From positions 1 to 30,997 of the forward strand of contig JAEDFS010000023.1 of NCBI GenBank assembly GCA_016297895.1: a stretch of DNA of 30,997 nucleotides. The letters run 5' to 3'. Source of the stretch: Marvinbryantia sp. (GTDB taxonomy: Bacteria > Bacillota > Clostridia > Lachnospirales > Lachnospiraceae). Shown here piece by piece: positions 23,867 to 30,997 of the stretch. Numbering within the stretch: the first letter of the stretch is position 1; each line of letters starts with the position of its first letter. A program made the position numbers and the translations under genes. Below the pieces are notes generated by a model. The model ran no database searches. It had not been told where the DNA came from and was given only the letters and a program-made list of their open reading frames with translations.

Positions 23867-24523
23867 TTATATAAATTTTTTCAGTACATTCGTAATGATC
23901 TTTTCATTAACTGGAAGGAAGATGTTGGCCACCGGTCCTACACAGAAGGCACAGATGATTGTTCCAAGCCCAACAGAGCCTCCCAGGAGAAATCCAACCA
24001 GAAAAAAGGTGAAATCTACAAGAATACGAATGATGCCGAAGCTTTTTCCGGATTTATCACTGATTACTACGGCTACCAGATCATTTGGACCGGTTCCTGC
24101 GTCGGATTTAATGACAATGGTCATTCCGTAGGCCAGAATAACACACCCGAGTACCAGGATAAAGATCTTATAGGGAAGGGAGCTGGCATCGGAAACCAGC
24201 GGGGTCAGTACTACGCTGAAGATATCGATAATGGGACCGCCGAAGATCATACAGAGTACGGTGCCGATCTTTATGTAGCTTCTGTCTGTCACCAGGAGAA
24301 CCAGGATGATCAGGAAACAGATTACAATGTGGACACGGCCGTGGGTCAGCAAAGACCATCCTGTCAGCCCGGACAGGGTGCGGTAAATGCCCTGTACCAG
24401 AACATTAAAGGGATCCGAACCAAGATTGGCAAGGAGAAACAGGGTCACTCCGAAATGAGCGATGATCAGTCCTGTCATCAGAATGATGATTCTCAGGGCG
24501 AGTTCTTTGATGCTTCGTTTCAT
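23867..24523 (-). CDS. YczE/YitT-type integral membrane protein
   Basis: A 218-aa protein with five or six membrane spans. LIIAHFGVTLFLLANLGSDP followed by NVLVQGIYRTL, and later AYGMTIVIKSDAGTGPNDLV, fit the YczE/YyaS/YitT group, whose duplicated GSDPF/GTGPND elements are visible here. Molecular role unknown in general. The ATG has GGAGG 7 nt upstream. A TATAAT box (minus strand, 24580-24575) lies near the start with a poor -35, and the leader holds the dyad GAATGT...ACATTC at 24542-24559. Confidence 0.85.
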   Translation of the reverse strand: MKRSIKELALRIIILMTGLIIAHFGVTLFLLANLGSDPFNVLVQGIYRTLSGLTGWSLLTHGRVHIVICFLIILVLLVTDRSYIKIGTVLCMIFGGPIIDIFSVVLTPLVSDASSLPYKIFILVLGCVILAYGMTIVIKSDAGTGPNDLVAVVISDKSGKSFGIIRILVDFTFFLVGFLLGGSVGLGTIICAFCVGPVANIFLPVNEKIITNVLKKFI

Positions 24524-24541
24524 AACTTTCCTCCGGTTTCA

Positions 24542-24559
24542 GAATGTGTGGAGACATTC
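24542..24559 (-). promoter_or_regulatory. Dyad in the YczE-type leader, shared with the PrcB-like gene
   Basis: On the minus strand, GAATGTCTCCACACATTC precedes CGGAGG. The PrcB-like gene has GAATGTGTCCCGCACATTC in the same place before CGGAGG (10970-10952). The two leaders are otherwise unrelated. An operator or RNA hairpin is inferred. Confidence 0.5.
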
Positions 24560-24624
24560 GTTTTATGTGAATTTATTATAGCGTATCCGGGCTGTGAAAT
24601 CTACAGGGAAATGTGATTTCCTGA

Positions 24625-25509
24625 TCACGTGTCACGATACATGGATGGAGTTACGCCCATTGTTCTTTTGAATATTTTGGTAAAATAACTTATATCATGA
24701 AAGCCGCAGGAGGCCGCTATGTCACAGCACTTCAGGTCTGTAGTCAGCAGCATATCGGCGGCTTTTTGAATACGGTAATTCATTAAAAACTGTATAGGAG
24801 AAGTGCCAACTACCTGCTTAAAGTTTCTGAGCAGGACGCTTTCGCAGCAATCAAGAAGTTCCATAAGGTCATGATTGCTAATGTCATCAGCATAGTGTGC
24901 TTCAATATGAGAGATTGCGATCTTCATTCGTTCCAGAAGAATATCGTTCGATTTGGTTGGTGTATCTATTTCTGATAGATGTTCCACCAAAATACGCATA
25001 GCTTTAGAAACCTGATAACGGGCTTCGTTTTCGTAATCAAAGGATTCCTCTGTTATTACCGCCCAGGCAGATAACATATGATCAGTTATTTTTTTCTGCC
25101 AGTTTTTTCCTTCATTAAGGACAATATAGGCAGGAGCTTCTTTTGAAGAGAAGGGTAAAACCAGTTTCTTATAAATGACACTGTCTGTAGTTCCGCCTAT
25201 CAATTTTGGAAGTATAACGAGAGAACGCAAGACGCTGACCTTTTCAACGGTGGATTTTACCCCATGCAGACATCCGGAGTTGATAAAAATAGCTTCGCTG
25301 GGATTCAGTTCAATATGCTTCCCATTTACATAGACTGTTACAAGCCCTTTCGTTGCAACAATGAATTCATATTCCTCATGCCAGTGAACGGGAACGCTTA
25401 ATATCTGCATGTCATCCTCGTAGCATGCAACAGGAAACTCAACACTACCATAAGGAGTGGTATCTTTTCCGGTTTGATTTGTATGTACATCACATATGCT
25501 GATTGCCAT
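24625..25509 (-). CDS. AraC-family transcriptional regulator with cupin domain
   Basis: A 294-aa regulator. A cupin sensor domain (HWHEEYEFIVATKGLVTVYV near residue 45, then NPSEAIFINSGCLHGV) is followed by an AraC DNA-binding domain in the last ~100 residues (LRNFKQVVGTSPIQFLMNYR and DIAASCGFHDISYFTKIFKR, ending GVTPSMYRD). ATG 25509 begins the usual N-terminus and has GGGGG upstream; an in-frame ATG at 25557 is less likely. It is divergent from the MFS transporter, with 106 nt between starts, which suggests that it controls that gene in response to a sugar-like ligand. Confidence 0.92.
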   Translation of the reverse strand: MAISICDVHTNQTGKDTTPYGSVEFPVACYEDDMQILSVPVHWHEEYEFIVATKGLVTVYVNGKHIELNPSEAIFINSGCLHGVKSTVEKVSVLRSLVILPKLIGGTTDSVIYKKLVLPFSSKEAPAYIVLNEGKNWQKKITDHMLSAWAVITEESFDYENEARYQVSKAMRILVEHLSEIDTPTKSNDILLERMKIAISHIEAHYADDISNHDLMELLDCCESVLLRNFKQVVGTSPIQFLMNYRIQKAADMLLTTDLKCCDIAASCGFHDISYFTKIFKRTMGVTPSMYRDT

Positions 25510-25615
25510 AGAACCCCCAAACGACTGTTTTATTATATATAAATACTGAAAAATCATATTTACTTCGTATATTGTGATGGTATTATTATATTACAAATAT
25601 TAAGGAGGCGGCAAG

Positions 25616-26779
25616 ATGTTTCAACTTCTTTTGGCTATTATTTATTTGGCGTTTATCAGTTTGGGTTTACCGGATTCCATGCTCGGAGCTGCATGGCCGG
25701 ATATGTATGCAGAGTTTGGGGTTTCTCTTTCTTATGCAGGCATTCTATCTGCAATCATTGCAGCAGGAACGATTGTTTCGAGTCTGCAGAGTGACAGACT
25801 GACACTTAAGCTTGGTACTGGAAAGGTAACGGCGATCAGTGTTGCGATGACTGCCCTGGCTCTATTTGGTTTTTCTGTCACTCATAATTTTTGGCTTTTG
25901 TGCTTATGGGCAATTCCATATGGTCTTGGCGGGGGGAGTGTAGATGCCTCACTTAATAACTATGTAGCTCTTCACTATGAAAGCCGACATATGAGCTGGC
26001 TTCATTGTATGTGGGGAGTGGGTGCGGCAACAGGGCCCTATATCATGGGATATGCACTGACGGGGGGACTTGGCTGGAACAATGGATACAGAATTGTTTC
26101 TGTAATGCAGATCGTCCTTACTGTGATTTTATTACTCAGCCTTCCGCTTTGGAAGAAAAGAAAAACAGAGGTGAATAAAGAGACTGGCGAAGCAAGAAAG
26201 CCAATGGCGTTGAGGGATGTTCTCAGAATCAGGGGAGCAAAGGAAGTCCTTATCTGTTTCTTTTGCTATTGCGCAATTGAGCAGACAGCAGGATTGTGGG
26301 CCAGTTCCTATCTGAATCTTTACAAAGGCATTCCTATCGAAACGGCAGCAAGTTTTGCTTCTATGTTCTATATTGGTATTACTGTTGGGAGAGCGATCAG
26401 CGGATTTATTACCATGAAGCTTTCCGATATTCAGATGATCAGAATGGGACAGGTGTTGATCCTGCTGGGACTCATCATTATGATCCTGCCATTTAACGCA
26501 TATACATCACTGGCAGGCTTTATCATGATCGGTCTTGGATGTGCTCCGATTTACCCTTGTATCATTCATTCCACACCGGCACACTTTGGCGAGGATAAAT
26601 CTCAGGCAGTGATTGGGGTTCAGATGGCATTTGCCTATATGGGTACCCTTGCTATGCCGCCATTGTTCGGTGTGATAGCAAATGTCATCCATGTGGCGCT
26701 GCTGCCGTTATATCTTTTCGTGATCATGATTCTTATGATTGTCATGCATGAAGCTTTGATTAAAGCAACGGCGAAATGA
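25616..26779 (+). CDS. Major facilitator superfamily transporter
   Basis: A 387-aa MFS protein with twelve predicted spans. FISLGLPDSMLGAAWPDMYA begins the first helix, and GLGGGSVDASLNNYVALHYE and WLHCMWGVGAATGPYIMGYA resemble the fucose-permease-like branch. In the second half, GLGCAPIYPCIIHSTPAHFG is typical of that branch. The substrate is probably a sugar or sugar derivative. AAGGAGG precedes the ATG. A possible promoter is TTTACT (25559-25564), 16 nt, TATTAT (25581-25586). It shares its control region with the AraC gene. Confidence 0.9.
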   Translation: MFQLLLAIIYLAFISLGLPDSMLGAAWPDMYAEFGVSLSYAGILSAIIAAGTIVSSLQSDRLTLKLGTGKVTAISVAMTALALFGFSVTHNFWLLCLWAIPYGLGGGSVDASLNNYVALHYESRHMSWLHCMWGVGAATGPYIMGYALTGGLGWNNGYRIVSVMQIVLTVILLLSLPLWKKRKTEVNKETGEARKPMALRDVLRIRGAKEVLICFFCYCAIEQTAGLWASSYLNLYKGIPIETAASFASMFYIGITVGRAISGFITMKLSDIQMIRMGQVLILLGLIIMILPFNAYTSLAGFIMIGLGCAPIYPCIIHSTPAHFGEDKSQAVIGVQMAFAYMGTLAMPPLFGVIANVIHVALLPLYLFVIMILMIVMHEALIKATAK

Positions 26780-26791
26780 AAGAGGATGGTC

Positions 26792-26962
26792 ATGAAAAAA
26801 ATACTGATCGTGGATGACGAGCCGGATATTCCTGTCATTATGCTGTCAGACAGGGGAACAGCGGATTGTAGACTGGCAGATTAAGCTTTTGCGTCAGAAA
26901 CTGGGAGTATGCCGTAAATACATTGTTACAGTCAGCGGGTGGAATATAAATTTGAAGCTTAA
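26792..26962 (+). pseudogene. Remnant of an OmpR-type response regulator
   Basis: The frame from ATG 26792 reads MKKILIVDDEPDI, the start of a receiver domain. It jumps straight to PVIMLSDRG, the receiver segment normally about 60 residues further on, and stops at 26884. In the +1 frame, VDWQIKLLRQKLG ... RKYIVTVSG matches the end of an OmpR winged helix, and another shift gives EYKFEA and a stop at 26962. At least one large internal deletion and two frameshifts are therefore present. A ribosome site (GAGGATGG) survives. The phosphoacceptor region and most of the DNA-binding domain are lost. Confidence 0.75.
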
Positions 26963-27192
26963 CCTATGATGGTATGGTGATCAGGAATGTGGAAAATACC
27001 GCAAAAAATATCATACGGCTGGAATCGTAAAGTACAGGATCGATACACAGAAAAGCTATTTGCCGGTTTCTGAAAAAAGAGAGTTTATTTTATGTATCAG
27101 TGCCTCGCTGGATGCGGTCGGCTCTACCGTCAGCATTTTACGGATACAGATGATCTGGGGGACACTGCTGTCTCTGCGTCTCATGGTCTGTA
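26963..27192. other. Non-coding stretch after the response-regulator remnant
   Basis: No frame here looks like a real gene. Short pieces (for example a 68-codon frame from 27060) lack a ribosome site and recognisable motifs. It may be decayed remains of the kinase gene that would normally follow a response regulator, but I could not recognise any kinase motif. Confidence 0.45.
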
Positions 27193-27221
27193 TTGAAAAA
27201 ATCGTATTTATTTACTATAAT
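27193..27221 (+). promoter_or_regulatory. Sigma-A promoter of the flavodoxin-nfo-larB group
   Basis: TTGAAA (27193-27198) and perfect TATAAT (27216-27221) are 17 nt apart; leader about 45 nt. Confidence 0.75.
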
Positions 27222-27270
27222 AACAATAACTGTTTGAAAATGAATCAGAAAAAGAATCGAGGATAAAAAC

Positions 27271-27897
27271 ATGAAAGTATTAATGATCAACGGAAGTGCA
27301 AAAAAGGAAGGCTGTACCTATACAGCTTTATCGGAAATCGCAGAGACATTAAAGCAGGAAGGAATCGAAAGTGAGATCATCCAGACCGGTGGCGCTCCGG
27401 TGCGTGACTGCATCGGCTGCGGGAAATGCCGGGAACAGGGCGGGAAATGTGTATTTAACGATGATATCGTAAATGAGATCATTGAGAAGGCAAAAGATGC
27501 AGATGGATTTATTTTTGGAACTCCTGTATATTATGCGCATCCCAGTGGAAGAATTTTATCTATATTGGATCGGGTATTCTATGCGGGAGGCAGTCAGTTT
27601 GCCCACAAACCGGCGGCAGCGATTGCATCGGCTAGAAGAGCCGGCACGACAGCATCAGTGGATGTACTGAATAAGTATTTTACCATTAATCAGATGCCGG
27701 TGGTTTCTTCCACATACTGGAATATGGTTCACGGAAACTGTCCGGATGATGTGAAAAAGGATCTGGAAGGTCTGCAGACCATGCGCAATCTGGGAAGAAA
27801 TATGGCCTGGCTCTTAAAGTGCATTGCGGCCGGCAAAGAACAGGGAATTGAAGCACCGGAAGCAGAAAAAAGCCAGAGAACGAATTTTATCCGTTAG
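27271..27897 (+). CDS. NAD(P)H-dependent FMN reductase-like flavoprotein with cysteine motif
   Basis: A 208-aa flavodoxin-fold protein. The FMN phosphate loop is NGSAKKEGCTYTAL, and GFIFGTPVYYAHPSGRILS carries the flavin-contacting segment. A cysteine set CIGCGKCREQGGKC (about residues 48-61) matches the compact motif of iron-sulfur flavoproteins and related oxidoreductases. Whether it binds a 4Fe-4S cluster is not certain. Ribosome site GAGGA upstream of the ATG. The gap to nfo is 18 nt, so they are probably co-transcribed. Confidence 0.87.
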   Translation: MKVLMINGSAKKEGCTYTALSEIAETLKQEGIESEIIQTGGAPVRDCIGCGKCREQGGKCVFNDDIVNEIIEKAKDADGFIFGTPVYYAHPSGRILSILDRVFYAGGSQFAHKPAAAIASARRAGTTASVDVLNKYFTINQMPVVSSTYWNMVHGNCPDDVKKDLEGLQTMRNLGRNMAWLLKCIAAGKEQGIEAPEAEKSQRTNFIR

Positions 27898-27915
27898 AGA
27901 CAGGAGGAACCGGCT

Positions 27916-28755
27916 GTGCTGAGAATAGGAAATCATCTGTCTTCTTCCGGCGGTTATGAAGCCATGGGAAAGACGGCACGGAATCTTGGAGCGAACACCT
28001 TCGCCTTTTTTACCCGCAATCCCAGAGGAGGGAAAGCAAAAGCCATAGAGGAAGAAGATGTGAAAAAATTTCTGACTCTGGCGGCGAACGAAGATGTGGC
28101 TCCGCTGGTAGCCCATGCACCGTATACGCTGAATCCCTGTTCCGCAGATGAGGGGCTTCGGGAATTTGCCAGAAATACCTTTGCGGATGACCTGAAAAGA
28201 ATGGAGTATACACCGGGAAATTATTATAATTTTCATCCGGGGAGCCATGTGAAGCAGGGTGTAGATCAGGGAATCGCTTATATTACGGAAATGCTGAATC
28301 AGGTGCTCCGACCGGAGCAGACAACTACGGTTCTGCTTGAGACCATGGCGGGAAAGGGAAGCGAAGTGGGCAGAAATTTTGAAGAGCTTCGCCGGATCCT
28401 GGATGGGGTTAAGCTGCAGGAGAAGATGGGCGTCTGTCTGGATACCTGCCATGTGTGGGATGGAGGATATGATATTGTAAATGATCTGGATGGGGTGTTG
28501 GAAGAATTTGATCGGATCATCGGTCTTGAACGGCTTCGGGCCATTCATTTAAATGACAGTATGAATGGACTGGGAAGTCACAAGGACCGTCATGCGAAGA
28601 TCGGAGAGGGGCAGATCGGCCTGGAGGCGCTGGTCCGGGTGGTCAATCATCCAAAGCTTCGGCATCTTCCCTTTATTCTGGAAACACCCAATGACGATGA
28701 GGGTTATGCAAGAGAAATAGAGCTGATGAGAGAGAATTATCAGGAATCAACTTGA
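27916..28755 (+). CDS. nfo: Endonuclease IV (apurinic/apyrimidinic endonuclease)
   Basis: A 279-aa TIM-barrel, three-zinc DNA repair enzyme cutting 5' of abasic sites. Metal ligands are in HAPYTLN, FHPGSH, LLETMAGKG, CLDTCHVWDGGYD, HLNDS, DRHAKIGEG and ILETPND, all expected and in order. It starts with GTG 27916, 8 nt after AGGAGG. Length is normal. It overlaps nothing; the aldo/keto reductase follows after 59 nt. Confidence 0.95.
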   Translation: MLRIGNHLSSSGGYEAMGKTARNLGANTFAFFTRNPRGGKAKAIEEEDVKKFLTLAANEDVAPLVAHAPYTLNPCSADEGLREFARNTFADDLKRMEYTPGNYYNFHPGSHVKQGVDQGIAYITEMLNQVLRPEQTTTVLLETMAGKGSEVGRNFEELRRILDGVKLQEKMGVCLDTCHVWDGGYDIVNDLDGVLEEFDRIIGLERLRAIHLNDSMNGLGSHKDRHAKIGEGQIGLEALVRVVNHPKLRHLPFILETPNDDEGYAREIELMRENYQEST

Positions 28756-28814
28756 AGCTGGGGAGTCTCCCGCTTCAATATAAGAATAAAACAAATGGAC
28801 AGGGGGAAACAGAT

Positions 28815-29816
28815 ATGACATATACTGCGGCAGAGAGCAGATACGATACCATGGAATACAGACGCTGCGGAAAAAGCGGACTGAAGCTGCCGGTGGTATC
28901 TCTTGGATTGTGGCATAATTTCGGGGATACCGGAAATTATGAAAATATGAAAGCGATGCTGTTTACGGCATTTGATCAGGGAATCACTCATTTTGATCTG
29001 GCAAATAATTACGGTCCGGCACCGGGAAGCGCAGAGCGCAATTTCGGAAAGATTTTAGATGAAGATTTAAGAAGCTATCGGGATGAACTGATCATCAGTA
29101 CAAAAGCAGGTTATGATATGTGGAAAGGTCCTTACGGGGACTGGGGAAGCAGGAAATATCTGATCGCCAGCCTGGATCAGAGCCTGAAACGGATGGGTCT
29201 GGACTATGTGGATATTTTCTATCATCATCGGATGGATCCAAAGACACCACTGGAAGAGACGATGCAGACGCTGGCGGACATTGTACGAAGCGGAAAAGCA
29301 TTATATGTGGGAATCTCCAATTATGACGGCCTTACCATGAAGTGTGCTGCAGAAATCCTGACGGAACTGAAATGCCCGTTTATTATTAATCAGAACAGCT
29401 ATTCCATGATTAATCGGACCATTGAGCAGAATGGCCTGAAGGATGCGGCGGTGGAGGCAGGCAAGGGAATCATTACATTCAGCCCGCTGTCCCAAGGTAT
29501 GCTGACAGACCGGTATTTAAACGGAATTCCCGAAGACAGCCGCATCCGGACAGACGGCAGATTCTTAAAAGAGGAACGTCTGACGGAGCAGGTGATCGAA
29601 GGACTTCGGAAACTGAATGAGATCGCAGCTTCCCGCGGACAGTCTCTGGCACAGATGGCCCTTAGCTGGATCCTGAGGGATGACGTGGTGACCAGTGTTC
29701 TTGTGGGAGCATCAAGGCCGGAGCAGATCCTGGATAATCTGAAGATCATCGATCGGACACCTTTTACACAGGAAGAGCTGGATCGTATCGACGAGATTAC
29801 CGGACAGATGCAGTAG
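28815..29816 (+). CDS. Aldo/keto reductase, YghZ (glyceraldehyde-3-phosphate reductase)-like
   Basis: A 333-aa NADPH-dependent reductase. Sequence features are MEYRRCGKSGLKLPVVSLGL, the catalytic tyrosine in FDLANNYGPAPGSAERNFG, lysine in IISTKAGYDMW, and histidine in YVDIFYHHRMDP. These match the subgroup of YghZ, which reduces methylglyoxal and L-glyceraldehyde 3-phosphate. ATG 28815 has AGGGGG upstream; the frame remains open to 28752 without a site. Located 16 nt before larB. Confidence 0.92.
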   Translation: MTYTAAESRYDTMEYRRCGKSGLKLPVVSLGLWHNFGDTGNYENMKAMLFTAFDQGITHFDLANNYGPAPGSAERNFGKILDEDLRSYRDELIISTKAGYDMWKGPYGDWGSRKYLIASLDQSLKRMGLDYVDIFYHHRMDPKTPLEETMQTLADIVRSGKALYVGISNYDGLTMKCAAEILTELKCPFIINQNSYSMINRTIEQNGLKDAAVEAGKGIITFSPLSQGMLTDRYLNGIPEDSRIRTDGRFLKEERLTEQVIEGLRKLNEIAASRGQSLAQMALSWILRDDVVTSVLVGASRPEQILDNLKIIDRTPFTQEELDRIDEITGQMQ

Positions 29817-29832
29817 CAGGGAGACGACAGTA

Positions 29833-30591
29833 ATGAACAGGACAGAGATTTTGCAGAAGCTGTCGGCACAGGAGCTTACCGTAGAGGAGGCAGAACAGTT
29901 ATTGCAGGCGGATTCCTCCGATGAGCTGGGATATGCAAAGATCGATTATCAGAGGGAAGAACGGACGGGAGTGCCGGAGGTCATCTACTGTGAGGGAAAG
30001 ACAGCACAGCAGGTGGCAGGAATCGTGAAGAATATGCGGGAGCACGGTGCGGAACATATTCTGGGGACACGGTGCAGTGAAGAAAAGTATCTGGCAGCCG
30101 CAGCCGTATGCCCGGGACTTCAGTATGATCAGACAGCCCGGACGATCGTGTATGATCCGGAACCATTTCCTTTGAACCGAGGAAAGATCGTGGTGGCCTG
30201 TGCCGGCACATCGGATCTTCCGGTGGCAAAAGAAGCAGTGATAACAGCCAAGTTTCTTGGAAATGAAGTGGAAGAACTGTTTGATGTGGGAGTAGCCGGG
30301 ATTCACAGGCTGCTTTCCAGAATAGAAATCCTGGAACGGGCCAGTGTGATCGTGGCAGTGGCAGGAATGGAAGGGGCACTGGCTTCCGTAATCGGAGGAC
30401 TCACGGACAAGCCGGTGATTGCAGTGCCCACATCGGTAGGCTATGGAGCCAGCTTCCATGGAGTGACGGCACTTCTTGCCATGCTGAACAGCTGTGCCAG
30501 CGGCGTCAGTGTGGTGAATATTGATAACGGATTCGGGGCCGGGTATATGGCTCACAGCATCAACTGCCTTGGCGGGAAACGAGAGGAATAG
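29833..30591 (+). CDS. larB: LarB, nickel-pincer cofactor biosynthesis carboxylase
   Basis: A 252-aa protein. An N-terminal helical region (VEEAEQLLQ, then YAKIDYQREERTGVPEVIYC) is followed by a PurE-like domain (VACAGTSDLPVAKEA, VAGMEGALASVIGG, PVIAVPTSVGYG). Cys221 in LNSCASG falls at the position of the catalytic cysteine of Lactiplantibacillus LarB, which carboxylates and hydrolyses nicotinic acid adenine dinucleotide. The product is the precursor of the nickel-pincer cofactor of lactate racemase and related enzymes. larC follows 3 nt after its stop. Confidence 0.93.
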   Translation: MNRTEILQKLSAQELTVEEAEQLLQADSSDELGYAKIDYQREERTGVPEVIYCEGKTAQQVAGIVKNMREHGAEHILGTRCSEEKYLAAAAVCPGLQYDQTARTIVYDPEPFPLNRGKIVVACAGTSDLPVAKEAVITAKFLGNEVEELFDVGVAGIHRLLSRIEILERASVIVAVAGMEGALASVIGGLTDKPVIAVPTSVGYGASFHGVTALLAMLNSCASGVSVVNIDNGFGAGYMAHSINCLGGKREE

Positions 30592-30594
30592 AAG

Positions 30595-30997
30595 TTGGAT
30601 CAGAAAAACATATTATATTTTGACTGCAGTGCCGGAATAAGCGGAGATATGACGCTGGGAGCATTGCTGGATCTGGGGGCGGATCAGGAGGAATTTTTAA
30701 AAGAACTTCAAAAACTCCCTCTTGAGGGATACCGGATCGAGACAGAGATGACAGAACGCAGTTTCATACGGGCCAGACAGGTAAAGGTGATCCTGGAGAA
30801 AGAGGATGGACACAGTCCTGAACAGGAGAATACGCATTCCCATTCCCATGAACACGACCATGTACATCGAAGCTTCCGGGATATCCGGGAGATGATTCAA
30901 AAAAGCGGTCTGTCAGAAGAGGTAAAGGATCTGGCTCTCCGGATTTTTACCAGGGTGGCCAGGGCAGAGGCTCGTGTCCACGGAAAACCGGTGGAAG
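30595..30997 (+). CDS. larC: LarC, nickel insertion protein, N-terminal part (runs off window)
   Basis: A frame from TTG 30595 stays open for 134 codons to the window edge. It carries YFDCSAGISGDMTLGALLDL, the LarC hallmark, and a histidine-rich stretch (HSHSHEHDHVHR) followed by FRDIREMIQKSGL, as in LarC proteins that bind nickel and insert it into the pincer ligand. The ribosome site is GAGAGG within the larB end. LarC is often encoded in two frames joined by frameshifting; the site would lie beyond this window. Confidence 0.9.
   Translation, partial: MDQKNILYFDCSAGISGDMTLGALLDLGADQEEFLKELQKLPLEGYRIETEMTERSFIRARQVKVILEKEDGHSPEQENTHSHSHEHDHVHRSFRDIREMIQKSGLSEEVKDLALRIFTRVARAEARVHGKPVE

Noticed and set aside
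24611..24636. GTGAT/ATCAC hairpin after the AraC gene
   Set aside because: Five-pair stem without a T-tract on the relevant strand.
27060..27266. 68-codon plus-strand frame before the flavoprotein gene
   Set aside because: No ribosome site, overlaps the strong promoter of the next gene, and no motif; treated as non-coding debris.

Overview
The window looks like chromosome of a spore-forming, gut-type member of the Clostridia, most likely Lachnospiraceae. Moderate GC, strong GGAGG ribosome binding sites, ATGA-style gene overlaps, SipL and GerA-type spore proteins, a short YtrA-type GntR/ABC operon and a thiW-type thiamine salvage operon all point that way. It is dense, ordinary chromosome: I see no rRNA, tRNA, CRISPR array, insertion sequence or prophage. 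Family names come from motif reading only; no database search was run.

Layout. 1-1272 (minus): start of a small Lachnospiraceae-type protein running off the left edge, then an exported class A beta-lactamase-fold protein. 1361-6911 (plus): GntR regulator, ABC ATPase, two membrane proteins, then thiW-thiM-thiE-thiD for thiamine precursor salvage. 6918-10562 (plus): pabA-pabB-HAD phosphatase-pabC for p-aminobenzoate, behind a promoter and a terminator-like leader. 10511-10936 (minus): PrcB-like lipoprotein whose 3' end overlaps pabC. 11065-17298 (plus): sipL with a sigma-E-type promoter, ispE, a FadR-type GntR regulator, and a three-gene GerA/GerB/GerC germination operon with two shortened subunits. 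17311-18438 (minus): DUF362 ferredoxin-like protein. 18624-20852 (plus): an Mn-dependent pyrophosphatase with an apparent export signal, followed by a RelA/SpoT-type synthetase. 20861-22276 (plus): MATE exporter. 22290-22487 (minus): 65-aa protein with a long AT-rich upstream region carrying a three-copy degenerate repeat. 22859-23816 (plus): DUF445 membrane protein. 23867-25509 (minus): YczE/YitT-type membrane protein and AraC regulator, the latter divergent from an MFS transporter (25616-26779). 26792-26962: wreck of an OmpR-type response regulator. 27193-30997 (plus): flavodoxin-like oxidoreductase, endonuclease IV, aldo/keto reductase, larB and the start of larC.

Gene cooperation. The thi genes take up a thiazole precursor (ThiW), phosphorylate it (ThiM), phosphorylate the pyrimidine (ThiD) and join the two (ThiE). 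PabA/PabB make aminodeoxychorismate and PabC releases p-aminobenzoate for folate. SipL and the Ger genes serve spore coat assembly and germination. LarB/LarC build the nickel-pincer cofactor.

No single region proves a new system. The best leads are the miniature Ger operon, the exported pyrophosphatase next to an alarmone-type synthetase, the structured repeat in inverted orientation on both sides of sipL, and several shared non-coding motifs.
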